A stretch of DNA of 64,000 nt from Ashinkailepas kermadecensis (Eukaryota > Arthropoda > Thecostraca > Neolepadidae): assembly GCA_034440615.1 (NCBI GenBank), contig JAOTOM010003968.1, positions 1-64,000 of the forward strand, written 5' to 3'. Both the position numbers and the translations under genes were made by a program. The notes beneath the pieces were generated by a model, which saw only the letters and a program-made list of their open reading frames with translations, was not told the DNA's origin and ran no database searches. Below, in pieces: positions 23,201-35,000 of this stretch (position 1 is its first letter; every line of letters starts with the position of its first letter).

Positions 23201-25319
23201 AAGAGATAGCCTATCCCAGGTTTTCATGCCTCATGATGTTCAATTTTGTATAGTTCTGGCTGTTATGTGGCTGTCTTAAATCATTGGGTGGGGTTTTCAT
23301 GTTGTACATTGTACCCATTATGAATGCGTAACCTGCTCGCCTTTTGTTGCCCTTGAAGAAGGTATAATACTGAAACATCAGGCATTGTATTAATGTTTTC
23401 ATCTTACCATTAACAACTAATGTAGTTAAAGGCCATCCTATGATTATTTTGAATTCCTGACTTAACACATAATTGTACCATTAATATGTAACCCAACTTT
23501 TGCCCTGTTGATCTGCCTGACAGGTGACTGTGTCCCTGCTGTTCTTGAAATTGTCAGTAGAGACTGACAAAACATTGATAATATTAGATGATCTATGGAA
23601 CTGCTTAGTGACACAGTATGACAGCTACTAAAAGAATAGAAAGAAATGAGTGCTGGATGGGATCTTGAGACTGAGGATATATGTTGAAAATGTGCCCATG
23701 TGTGGAGAATGCAGTTTTGCAGATATGACAGTTACAACACTAGCTTTGACTACTGCAACACCAACTTTATGTGATTAAAAAAAAATCAAATATGCAAAGC
23801 AAGCATTTTGTTTTGTTTCACAAGACCAATTTCACAATTTGGAACATCAACTTTGCTAGTGATCTTCCACCCATGACAATACCTATACATGGTATATGCT
23901 GATTTATTTATGTTAGTATGCATGGTACAATTGCCCAATAATTAGGTAGTTGGGTGCATTTGGTTTGGTTATACAAATTGGGGTCAACTTGTTGACCAAG
24001 AGCAAAGAAAACATTCCCATAGTCAGGAGAAAAACTAAATCGTGCTGAGCACAAGATTTCAAGATAACCCTTGCCCATCTGGGGCAGGGAAGTTTGCCCC
24101 CTCCCCCTGTGGTTTTTCAGCCATAGAAGAAAAACTATGAGCAGCAATGTGCCCAAACATGGTACCCCTTTTTATGTGTCAATTTTGCTTATCTTGAATA
24201 CACAAAATTTGGTCAGGTCATTAAATCACTGACATGCAGCAGGTTAAGCAGGGCTCTCAAATTCCTGCACTTGAAAATTGACACCAAATAGAACATTTTC
24301 TTGCATCGCCTCAGATATCTTTTTTACATTCTTATGCCAAGCTACTCATCAACTGCATACATGTTAGAGAATAGGATCATGTAAGATGCATCCATGGTTT
24401 CTTAGCTGTAGATATTACATCAATGAAATGCTTGCTTATGTTTTTTATTCACATATGAAAATTGTTCATTCATTCAACCAAATTGAACAGCTCTGGTTGG
24501 GATTCAATATTTCAGGTGTCCCAAAATGCATTCCTAGGTACCTCTATTTTACACTTTTCCTGATCCCTGACATTTTTTCTTACATCAGACACAAATTAAA
24601 ATGAATTTGAAAACACTCAGGTTAAATGGCATAACCTCCACAACTTTCCAGATGTCGCACATCACTCAATAAAAATATTTGCATGAATTAAAATATTTGC
24701 AATTCGACTATGCTCAACAGCTCTCCACAACATTATAAATTGCAAAGGGCTGCTTATGTCAGCAATAGTAGGAAATGCGCTCTTTCATTTTTCTGTTTTA
24801 TAACATCATTTTACCATCACACTGTGGAGCTGAAATCACACCTTTCGGCCAAGCCGTGCACTGTTCCACATGGTTGTGTTAAATTAAAGTATCATTTCTA
24901 GATCTACCTGTGTCTACCTAAAGGAACATTCGAAAAATGTGGAAATTATATACAGTGAGTTTTGAAACCTTGAAAGTTTGGGCATTATAAAGTTCAACTT
25001 GTCTAACTAACAGTTTGATGTGCCATTTATTTCTGATTCTAAAGTACTTAATTTTCATTATCACTGCAAGAATGAACCCCAAAGCCTAAAAAGTGACATC
25101 CATGCTGTCATGTGCTTGTAGTGACACCATTAAATATTCTGGTTTTGTTCTTCCAAAATTGTCATGGGCTATCCGAAGGCTTTTTGCTGTGGGTGTCACA
25201 GTATCTGAGCTCCTGAGGTGGGTTGAGATCTGCTCCACACACGGCCGGGCGCAGATTAATGCGTTTTTCTTGATGCATGTGTCCCGGTCACTTTCCCTAG
25301 ATTAATAAGAAATGAGAAA
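23201..25319. other. Gene-free AT-rich region
   Basis: Only short open frames without family resemblance are present. Nothing is supported. Confidence 0.4.
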
Positions 25320-26140
25320 TGATAAAGGGAAGTGGACCTAGTACAGAGCCCTGTGGTACTCCACTCAGAACATCATTAATTTAGACTTGCATCCATTTAA
25401 CCTACCTTTTGTTTCCTCTGTCTTAACCATGCATCATTCCAGTTTAGAACTTATCAATCCTGTGGTGCTGATTAGGCACTTGAGCAGATCTGTATGAATC
25501 AGTTGATGCCCCCCTAAACCCCAATAACAACAACAACAGATCTGTATGAATAGCTGTGCTTACCATCTAAGTGTGCATCTATCCTGCTTTGATTATCTAC
25601 TGCTCTAGTTATGTAATCCATGAATTCGAGGAGGTTGGTTAAGCAAGATCTCCCTTATCAAAATTCATGTTGAGCATCTCTTAAAAGGCTATGCCTATCA
25701 AGATGAGTCTGAACATTCCTGCTTTAGAAGTTTTTATAGCACCTTATGAAGTAGTTAGGTTAAGCTGACTGGCCTGTAATTTCCCACACACTTTATTCTA
25801 TTGTTGAAAATTGGTGCTGCATATGCATTATGCCAATCTTAGGAAACTCAGAATGTTCAAAGGACTACCTGAAAGTGACACCTACAGGAACAGCTAAAAC
25901 TTGAGCACACTCAACTAAAATCCTAGTGTTATGTCATAAGGTCCTGCAGCTTTATCTGTTCTTTTTCTGCTGCAAGTGGTTTTCTACAGACCATGTAGTT
26001 ATTGTAATATTTTTACCTTATCCCCCATCATAGCACAACTTTCAGTGTTTTCATATGCACTTGTGCTCACTTTAGAAAAAAAAACGGATGAGAATTGTTC
26101 GTTTAGGTACTTGACTATATCACAATCCTCAACCACCGTT
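25320..26140 (-). mobile_element. Diverged CR1-like LINE fragment
   Basis: The + strand carries the same landmark phrases as the 6.5-7.25 kb element, such as GAGCCCTGTGGTACTCCACTC and CACAATCCTCAACCACC, in the same orientation, but with many indels. Near 26.1-26.2 kb the minus strand reads GPREVHGKTVVEDCDIV. This extends the coding part beyond the truncation point of the 7.25-kb copy. A 37-bp SINE-tail insertion sits inside it. Confidence 0.75.
25500..25536 (+). mobile_element. 37-bp SINE-tail insertion with 15-bp TSD
   Basis: CAGATCTGTATGAAT is present at 25485-25499 and again at 25537-25551. Between them lie 37 bp containing GTTGATGCCCCCCTAAACC and an AAC-repeat tail. The insertion lies within the LINE fragment. 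Confidence 0.8.
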
Positions 26141-26289
26141 TTACCATGTACCTCCCGTGGTCCCATGCTACATTCTTTCCATGCCGCCAGGACATTCATA
26201 TAACTCACCCCTTTCCTCACCCATTCATATGGCTCACCCCTTGTCCTCGCTCGTGCATGTAGTTTGATAAGGTGCAGTGCCTTGCTGAG

Positions 26290-28545
26290 CATGATTATGA
26301 GTAAGAAAAACGTGTAAAGTAACCTTATGCTCATATCGGAACAAGACATAGATCCGAATTAGCACTGGATATATTTCGGTCACGGGCCTTCGTCAACAGT
26401 AAATACTTTGCTTCAAAGGCAAACACAAAAACACCAAGTGTACCTCGTGACAACGCACAGTGATTCGCCTTAATTTTTCTCACATTTCACTATCTACAAT
26501 GCGATGATATAAACATGTTTGGACCAAGTCTAACAGACTTCGAAAATCTTTGAAGCATTGCCTTAATAATAAATTTGTGAGATTCGGGGACAGATATTCC
26601 TGTCAGCAAAAGGGCATAGACATGGTGAGTCGGATTGCTTCACCATTGGCCATCATATTCATGAACGCAGTTGAGGAACTCCTGACATCCAATCAACACC
26701 AGCTCATAACATATATGCACTACATTGATGATGCCCTCGGTATTTGGACATACGGGTGGAAATCATCGGGCGATTATTTTTATTTTCTCACAACAACTAC
26801 CATCCATTCATAAAATTATCCATGGTGCGAAGTGACAAAGCCCATAAACAACAAGTACCTTTCCAGACACGCTTCTGACGTACATAAAACCGATAGCGGC
26901 GCCCATGCTTTGATGGCGACGCCCATCCTTCCATGCCTTTCGGCATGGTAACTGATCACTTCATCCAGACTAAGAGATCAGTTTGGTATGCGCAGACATT
27001 GAGAGCCAAGTGTTTCGGATCTAGTACCGATACCCGAAACCGAGGCATGCAAACATCGGAACTTTGTTTTTGACAAACAGCTATCCACCCCACGTGATCA
27101 AAAGAGCAATGCTGCAGGTACAGTGTTAAATAATAGTTTTTCGTTAGGTGTGAGATGTCGAAAGGAGTACAGTAGGATATCAATATTCACGAACACAATT
27201 CTGATCCAACAGCGTACACATACGTACATCTTTTTCCTTTGTTTTAAGATACCTAATTTAGGGTAACTATTTTAGCGATAGCAATAAAAAAATGCCTATC
27301 CTTATCAACTGATGTTGTATAACAGACCACTTCGTAGGTAATCATCGTACCCGGAACTGTGCTAAGAGGTGTGTGTACATCACAACCTGCAATGGTATCA
27401 GCCTGATACTTATCAACAGGATTCTGTTCGAGATTAGATATGAAGACTTCATAACGACTCATCATGAAGCAGGATGTCGATACTTCATTGGGAGAGATGT
27501 CAATTTAGTGTTCAGAAGGTGGTATATTCCACCCTATTTGACGAATAATTTATCACTGTGCAGGTAACACACCCAATGAGAAGTACACATACACAAACGC
27601 GACGTTCGAACCCTAAAGACAACGCAACCTTCGTCAGCCTCCCGTATATAGTGATAAGCTCACCAAAAAATAACACCGGCTATCAGAACTTCGAAGCTAC
27701 CACTACATTTCGCATGGCAGAGTGGCAAAACACTTCAGAAACTCTGACCAAGTCCGCTTTCAACCCACACCCATGTCCCGCTGGGAGCAAAAAGTGTCTC
27801 TGTTGTTTGGCTGGACTTAAAGGCAGATGTCACATGCGGATCACAGTCTACCTCATCATCATCATCGTCATCATCTACCTCATATCTCACAGTCTACCAG
27901 CTATGCCGACCGTTGAACATCACGTATATAGGGGAAGCAAAACATATGGTTAGAGATAGATTGAATGGGCATTTAAGAGAAGCCAAAAACAAAACCACTA
28001 ACATCCTATTTGGCGAGCACTTCAAAATCACTCACGCGAGCATACTATAGACTTTAGCACACTCAGCTCTGCAACTGCAATCCACTCTGCAAGCCTGCAA
28101 AAATGTTGCAGAACTCGAAATGAGCGAATCAATGGAGATTAGGAACAGCAAGCCATCATTAAACACAATGACGGCATCCTGGACCCTGATGAAACCTGCT
28201 CCTTCCGCCGCCTAAGGCAATCACATATGCAGCAGATAACCGCATCCACACACACACACACCTGTGTCTCAAGTTGACACATACATGCACACACGGATCA
28301 TAAGCCCATCTTGATGTGGGCTGATGTTCCGTGTGTGTATGTATTTTACAGGTATGTAGATATTGTGAAATGTGAAAATGAAGGCGAATCACTGCGTTGT
28401 GTCACGAGGCATACTTGGTGTATGGTTCTTTGGCTGTTGCAGCAAAATGTTTACTGTTGGCGGAGACCCGTGACCGAAATATATCCAGTGCTAATTCGGG
28501 TCTATTCCTTGCTGCATATGGATGTTTTACGCGTTTTTTTCCGGT
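26290..28545 (+). mobile_element. Penelope-like element remnant with inverted flanks
   Basis: A forward frame at 26550-26770 reads QQKGIDMVSRIASPLAIIF and then YMHYIDDALGIW. This is the Penelope-type RT block, with the YxDD box as YIDD. At 27750-27840 a Cys-rich piece reads GSKKCLCCLAGLKGRC. At 27928-28025 the reading is YIGEAKHMVRDRLNGHLREA, the GIY-YIG nuclease signature. The parts lie in different frames with stops between, so the copy is dead. A ~50-bp sequence at 26346-26397 (with GATATATTTCGGTCACGGG) returns as its reverse complement at 28436-28492, with weaker similarity further out. Terminal repeats in inverted orientation are known for this class. Confidence 0.75.
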
Positions 28546-28700
28546 TCATATAGGTCACCTTGTCCTCGCCCGTTCAAATCGCTCATCTCTTGTCGTCGCC
28601 CGTTCATATTGCTCACCGTCACCGATGTTCCGGCGCGCTGCGACCCTGTTGACCCATCTGTTCCGCTCAACTAACACACACACCTCAACTAAGCTGGGGA

Positions 28701-28724
28701 GTGACGGCCGGTGTTCCGGCAGCC
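28701..28724 (+). other. Bora 5' leader, start-codon choice
   Basis: The frame upstream of the chosen ATG is open for eight more codons, but these contain no ATG. The first in-frame ATG is at 28725 in the context GCAGCCATGAGC, with a G at -6 and C at -1 and -2. Upstream is retroelement-derived sequence, and no core promoter can be identified with confidence. Confidence 0.4.
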
Positions 28725-29012
28725 ATGAGCCAGCCCGGCGACGAGGAGGCGTCGTTCCGCCACCCGGACACACCGAAGCGGTCGGGCGGGCCCGAGTGGT
28801 GGCGCCGCGGTGCGGCCGGCCCGGGCACCTCCGCCGGCGTCAGCTGGGCGGCCGACGGGTCGCACCGCCTCACGCCCGGCCCGCTCACGCCGCGACACTC
28901 GCGACAGCCGACACACAACCCCTTCGAGGGCGACGATGTGACCGCCTCGCTCTCGCTGCCCACCTCCAGCCCATCGCTGTTCGAGTGCGTGACCAGTCCC
29001 AACGACAAGGAG
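28725..29012 (+). CDS. bora: bora exon 1
   Basis: 96 codons from ATG to the donor AAGGAG|GTACGT, phase 0. It is rich in Pro, Ser and charged residues. Phrases are TPGPLTPRHSRQPTHNPFEG and then SSPSLFECVTSPNDKE, which parallel the TPxTP...NPFE...SPSVF order of vertebrate Bora. The last 22 bases of the exon belong to the first copy of a 67-bp repeat that continues into the intron. Confidence 0.85.
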
Positions 29013-32000
29013 GTACGTGTTGCCCGCTGGGAGGTCACCCTCACTGTTAGAGTGTGTGACCAGTCCCAACGACAAGGAGGTACGTGTTGCCCGCTGGGAG
29101 GTCACCCTCAATGTTAGAGTGTGTGACCAGTCCCAACGACAAGGGGGTACGTGTTGCCTGCTGGGAGGTCACCCTCACTGTTAGAGCGTGTGACCAGTCC
29201 CAACGACAAGGGGGTACGTGTTGCCCGCTGGGAGGTCACCCTGACTGTTAGAGTGTGTGACCAGTCCCAACGACAAGGGGGTACGTGTTGCCTGCTGGGA
29301 GATCATCATCGCTGTTCGAGTGCGGTGTGGGCCTCCACCCAAGCTTTATAATTTCAGGATGCAGCACTGGACTGGTGGTGGGCAGGAGCCCGGCTGGGCG
29401 ACAGAGCAGTGTGGCTGCGGTCGGCTGGTGTACTGACATTGGTACCGGTACCGGTGGCCGGCAGGAGACCGGCTGGGCGACAGAGCAGTGTGGCGGCGGT
29501 CGGCTGGTGTACTGACATTGGTACCGGTACCGGTGGCCGGCAGGAGACCGGCTGGGCGATAGAGCAGTGTGGCTGCGGTCGGCTGGTGTACTGACATTGG
29601 TACCGGTGGCCGGCAGGAGACCGGCTGGGCGATAGAGCAGCTGGCCGAGCTGCACCCTGCCCACATCGACGTCACGCCCTACCACAGACAGCTGCTGTGT
29701 CAGAAGTACGATGCCCACACTGAGCTGCAAGTGCAGACGGCCATAGACCGGTACGCAGCCGCTGAATTTGGCCCACCAGCGTCAGCATGGATACATTTTC
29801 CCCGTGTCGGGCGCGCGGTGGTGCGGTGAGGTGTAAAATCGCGCTCATCGTGCGAACCTCATGACTGGGATCTTTCCATGTCTGCTCCGTTGTCCACCGT
29901 CCTGATTACTTGTCCCGATGTCATCTGGTCTCCTGTGTTCATCGTCTTCACACTATTTCCCTACATCTTCTGGAGCCAAAGAACTAATTTTTTTATTTGC
30001 TTGTGACACTTGTTATTGATGCTATTTTCTGGTGTTATACCAGTCTGTTTCATAATCGTTCGTTGTTATTTTCTGGTGTTATGCTAGTCTGTTTCATAGT
30101 CGTTGGTTGCCATTTTCTGGTGTTATGCCAGTCTGTTTCATAATCGTTGGTTGCTATTTTCTGGTGTTATGCTGGTCTATTTTGATCATCGTTGGTTCTG
30201 CCTCCTGCGTACTGCCGCAGCCAATGACAGGTGGGATAGGGGGACGAGTGGTCTAGGGGTAAGATGCTCGTCTCACAATCGAAAGGCTGTGGGTTCGAGT
30301 CTCACCTGTCGCTACTCTTCGCCCGGACCAATCGGCGTGAGAGATTGGCGACGCTATATGACTCAACGGTTGACGGGTCGTAAAACCAATAACCAACCGA
30401 CAGGTGGGATATACCGGGTATCACTAGATTCTCGCTCTAGAGAGAAAAAGTAGCCGGATAATCCCTTCTTGTACGGCTCTACACCCGACCTGTCTGCCGA
30501 CTCACGCGACGAGGGAGGCACGTGACTACCGGTCAATGTCATGCAGTAGACCAAGCCACAACGCATAGGAAGGCCTCATGTGCTCACTCATCTTCTCCGA
30601 AGCTCAAATCCAGGTTGGTCCATTGGTCATTTATAACACTGGTCACTGGTGAATACTTACGTGGTCGTGGTTTACACTGGGCAGCTTCTTCAACTCGGAG
30701 AAGATCGTGCCTTCACCGTGGGGTGCGCCGGCCGTGCTGCGGCGTACTCCGCAGATGGGTGATTGTCAGCAGAGTCCACTGGTGGCCTGCCCTCCGCCCA
30801 CCGCACGAGACGCCTCCACACAGACGCTGCTCACGCTACCCGCCGAGCTGCCGGCCGAACTGGAGCGTGCTCTGGCGCCTTACGTCTGCCAGTCAACTGA
30901 GGTAGGTCACCCTTTCCTCTGCCAGCTGACTGTGGTACGTCATCCCTACCCCTGTCAGCCAATTGAGGTACGTCACCCCTACCTCTGCCAGTCAACTGAG
31001 GCACGTCACCCCTACCTCTGCCAGTCAACTGAGATACGTCACCCCTACCTCTGCCAGTCAACTGAGATACGCCACCCCTTCCTCTGCCAGCTGACTGTGG
31101 TATGTCACCCCTACCTCTGCCAGTCAACTGAGATACGTCACCCCTACCTCTGCCAGTCAACTGAGATAAAGTCATAAAGTCATAAAGTGTTAAGGCTTAA
31201 TAAGAGCCACAGTGGCCCATCTGTGTTAAGCCTATCTGGAAAAGGTACTAGAAATGTACATACTCTCACCCCAATCAATCCCCTACCTCAAGTTCCTAGG
31301 AAGCTATATATCGCAGCCTATCTAGCACCAATTCACTTGCTATTGCATAACACACTCCCATTGTGCTACCATAGACAATCTCATCAGTATCACATCCCGA
31401 AGGAAGGTGCTGAATCCACTGCTAGGTACACCCTATATAAAGTTATAAAGCGTTTAGACTTAATAAGAGACTCACTTGCTATTGCATAACACACTCAAAT
31501 CCTTTGAGTCCTTATCCTTTCCTTTGAGTTCAAATTACAAACTCCTCCCATCATACCCATTGTGCTACCATAGACAATCTCATCAGTATCACATCCCGAA
31601 GGAAGGTGCTGAATCCACTGCTGGGTACACCCTGTATAAAGTTATAAAGCGTTTAGACTTAATAAGAGACCCAAGGGCCCATCGGGGACGAGTGGTCTAG
31701 GGGTAAGATGCTCGTCTCACAATCGAAAGATTGTGGGTTCGAATTTCACCTGTCGCTACTCTTCGCCCGCGACCAATCGGCGTGAGAGATTGGCGACGCT
31801 ATATGACTCAACGGTCGACGTGTCGTAAAACCAATAACCAACCAACCAAGGGCCCATCCAGTTAAGTCTGTAAATGGAAGATAATATAAGCCTGGTAAAA
31901 AGACCCTCCCCAACCATCCCACATCCTGAAGAACCAGTCCTCCAATATCCCACACACCTATCAATGCCTATCTACCCAAGCTTTCCAGCCCTATTCCCCT

Positions 32001-35000
32001 GATCTCTCTTAACACGTGTGGATTGAATGCCTTATCAATAATTTTCAAACTGCATCCACGCCTGCTTAAAGGGGTCTGTGCCGTGCACACTTACTTAACA
32101 TACATCTCACCCCATCTATCACAAATTAGAACTCAAAAACAAGATTTTCCTGTCTAAAAAAAGTTATCCACCCTACTTTTAAATACATTCAATGAGGAAC
32201 TCCCCACAACATCAGTAGGCAGCCCATTCCACTGATCAACAACCCTTTGACTGAAGACCTGTTGTCGCTTAACTGTCCTACACCTCAACTTGTCTAACCT
32301 GAATTGATGACCCCTATGTGATACTCTAAACTGAAGAGCGCCATTTAAATTGACCTGATCTAGTCCTTTAACAATTTTGTACATTTCAATCATGTCCCCC
32401 CTTAATCTCCTATACTTGAGTGAGTACATATTTAATGCCACAAGCCTTTCTCCATATTCTAGGTTACCTATTCCACTGATGAGTCTAGTTCCTTTGCGTT
32501 GCACTCTCTCTAACTTGTCTATATCTTTTTCTAGGTCGGGGCTCCAAGCTTGTACATAACATTCCAAGTGGGGTCGCACGTATGCCAAGTACAGTTTTTC
32601 ATGACTTCCTTGCTCTTATACATCACACTTCTATTAATGAGTCCCAGCATTCTGAGTGCCCTGTTCCTAGCTGAGCTACATTGCTTTTCTGCTTTAAGGT
32701 CTTTTGAGACCAACACTCCTAAGTCCCTTTCCTCTTCAATAACATCCAGTTCCCTCCCCTACCCTACCTCTGATATACGTCACCCCTACCTCTGCCAGTC
32801 AACTGAGGTACGTCACCCTACCCCTGCCAGCTGACTGTGGTATGTCACCCTTCCTCTGCCAGTCAACTGAGGTACGTCACCCCTACCTCTGCCAGTAAAG
32901 TGAGGTACGTCACCCCTACCTCTGCCAGTCAACTGAGGTACGTCACCCCTACCTCTGCCAGTCAACTGAGGTACGTCACCCCTACCTCTGCCAGTCAACT
33001 GTGGTACGTCACCCCTACCTCTGCCAGTCAACTGAGGTACGTCACCCCTACCTCTGCCAGTCAACTGAGGTACGTCACCCCTACCTCTGCCAGTCAACTG
33101 AGGTACGTCACCCCTACCTCTGCCAGTCAACTGAGGTACGTCACCCCTACCTCTGCCAGTCAACTGAGGTACGTCACCCCTACCTCTGCCAGTCAACTGA
33201 GGTACGTCACCCCTACCTCTGCCAGTCAACTGAGGTACGTCACCCTACCCCTGCCAGCTGACTGTGGTATGTCACCCTACCCCCGCCAGCCAATTGAGGT
33301 ACGCAGGGTTAAAATAATTGGTTTTCGTTAGGTGAGAGATGTCGAAACGGGTCCAGTAAGATGTCAACCTTCCCAATGGAAACAATGCCGTTTATAATAT
33401 CATTTAAGTCCTTCAAACCCAATGTTGAGCGCATAGCGTGCTCATATATGGATCTTTTTCGTTTATTTTGGTAGACACCTAATATAGTGGCACTTATGTT
33501 GATCACAACGATAAGTATGCAAGGTGAGCATAAGCATGATACTTGCACACAAACCACCGTTAGAAACGAGGCATGGTGACTTCACAAACGCGCCTCAAGA
33601 AACACGATGTCCATACTTCATTGGGAAGGATGTCTCTTCAGTGTTCAGTAGGTGGTATATTCCACCCTATTTCACGAATAGTTTATCACTGGAGGTACGT
33701 CACCCCTATATCTGCCAGTCAACTGAGGTACGTCATCCCTACCTCTGCCAGTCAACTGAGGTACGCCATCTCTACCTATGCCAGTTAACTGAGGTACACC
33801 ATCCCTACCTATGCCAGTCAACTGAGATACGTCACCCCTACCTCTGCCAGTCAACTGAGGTACGTCACCGCTACCTCTGCCAAATTGAGTTAAGTCATCC
33901 CCACCTCGGCCAGCCGACTGAGATACTTCATCCTTACCTCCCTGGCAACTGATGATAGAGTAAGTTGGTAGAGATAGGGTAGAGCAGATTGGTAGGTGGA
34001 GGAATAGGCGATAAGTTGGAAAATAACACCTCTGTATCCGCCAACTGAGGTGCGTTACCTTAGAGGGCAGTCAAGTTGTGCGGAGCCTGTGACGTCAAGG
34101 CGGTATTTTGTGTGACGTCCCCGCAGTATGTTTGTGTATCTGAAGCCAAAACTGACAATATTTGTCACGGCTTCGCGCGTGATATTTTAACTGTGCATAG
34201 CCAAATGGGACACCATGCGAATGCCTGAAGAATTCGGCACACGAATCCGGGCCGTTTTCATGTTGATTACCTTGAAGAATTAGGCTGCCTTGCCGGTGAG
34301 CGAACACACTAAGCAAAACCGACCGGCCAAACCCCGAGAAGTGGGACTTATGTAGTTGTCGCTTGCGTTCAAGTTCAGCCATTGTTCAATCACAAGCCAA
34401 AGTGGTCGGCAGATGTTGCCAGGAGCCTGCCAGATTTCGCATATTCTACCATAGGGTATCCATGTCTTTCCAAATGTACACTAGAATCTAGAATATTCCA
34501 AATTCAAGCATATGACGACCCCGCGGTAAAAACCTACTATAACTGAAGTCTGCTGGTCTTGATTTTACCCTCTATATAGCACACTGCATTACCCCTATAT
34601 TGTCTATCCCGACAGGTATGTCACCCCTACCTCTCAGTCAGCTGATGCGCTCCAGCCCTACAATTGTATACCACCGTGTGTCATGTCTTTGTTTCCCAGC
34701 AGTAAGACCATTCTCACAATCGGTGCCGAAAAAGCGGCTTTCACAATATAGGTGGGTAGGATAGCAATCGAGATGTAGATATAGGTTCACATGAAGGTGA
34801 TTCCAGGTGAGAATTGAGGTGATGTAGGACCGGAGCGAGAGTCGCGTGATCCTGTTGTTGGGTGAGGAGTCAAAGTCGTGTGCCTGCTTTGCCAGGACCG
34901 GAGCCAGAGCCGGGACGACGATGACTCGATGTTAAGTACGTCTACGCTGCGCCGGAAGCTGTTGTTCCACGGCGCCGCCAGTGGGGAGCCGGCCAGCAAC

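Noticed and set aside
30239..30320. A tRNA gene
   Set aside because: A and B boxes are present, but the sequence recurs with the same non-tRNA body and target duplications, so it is a SINE head.
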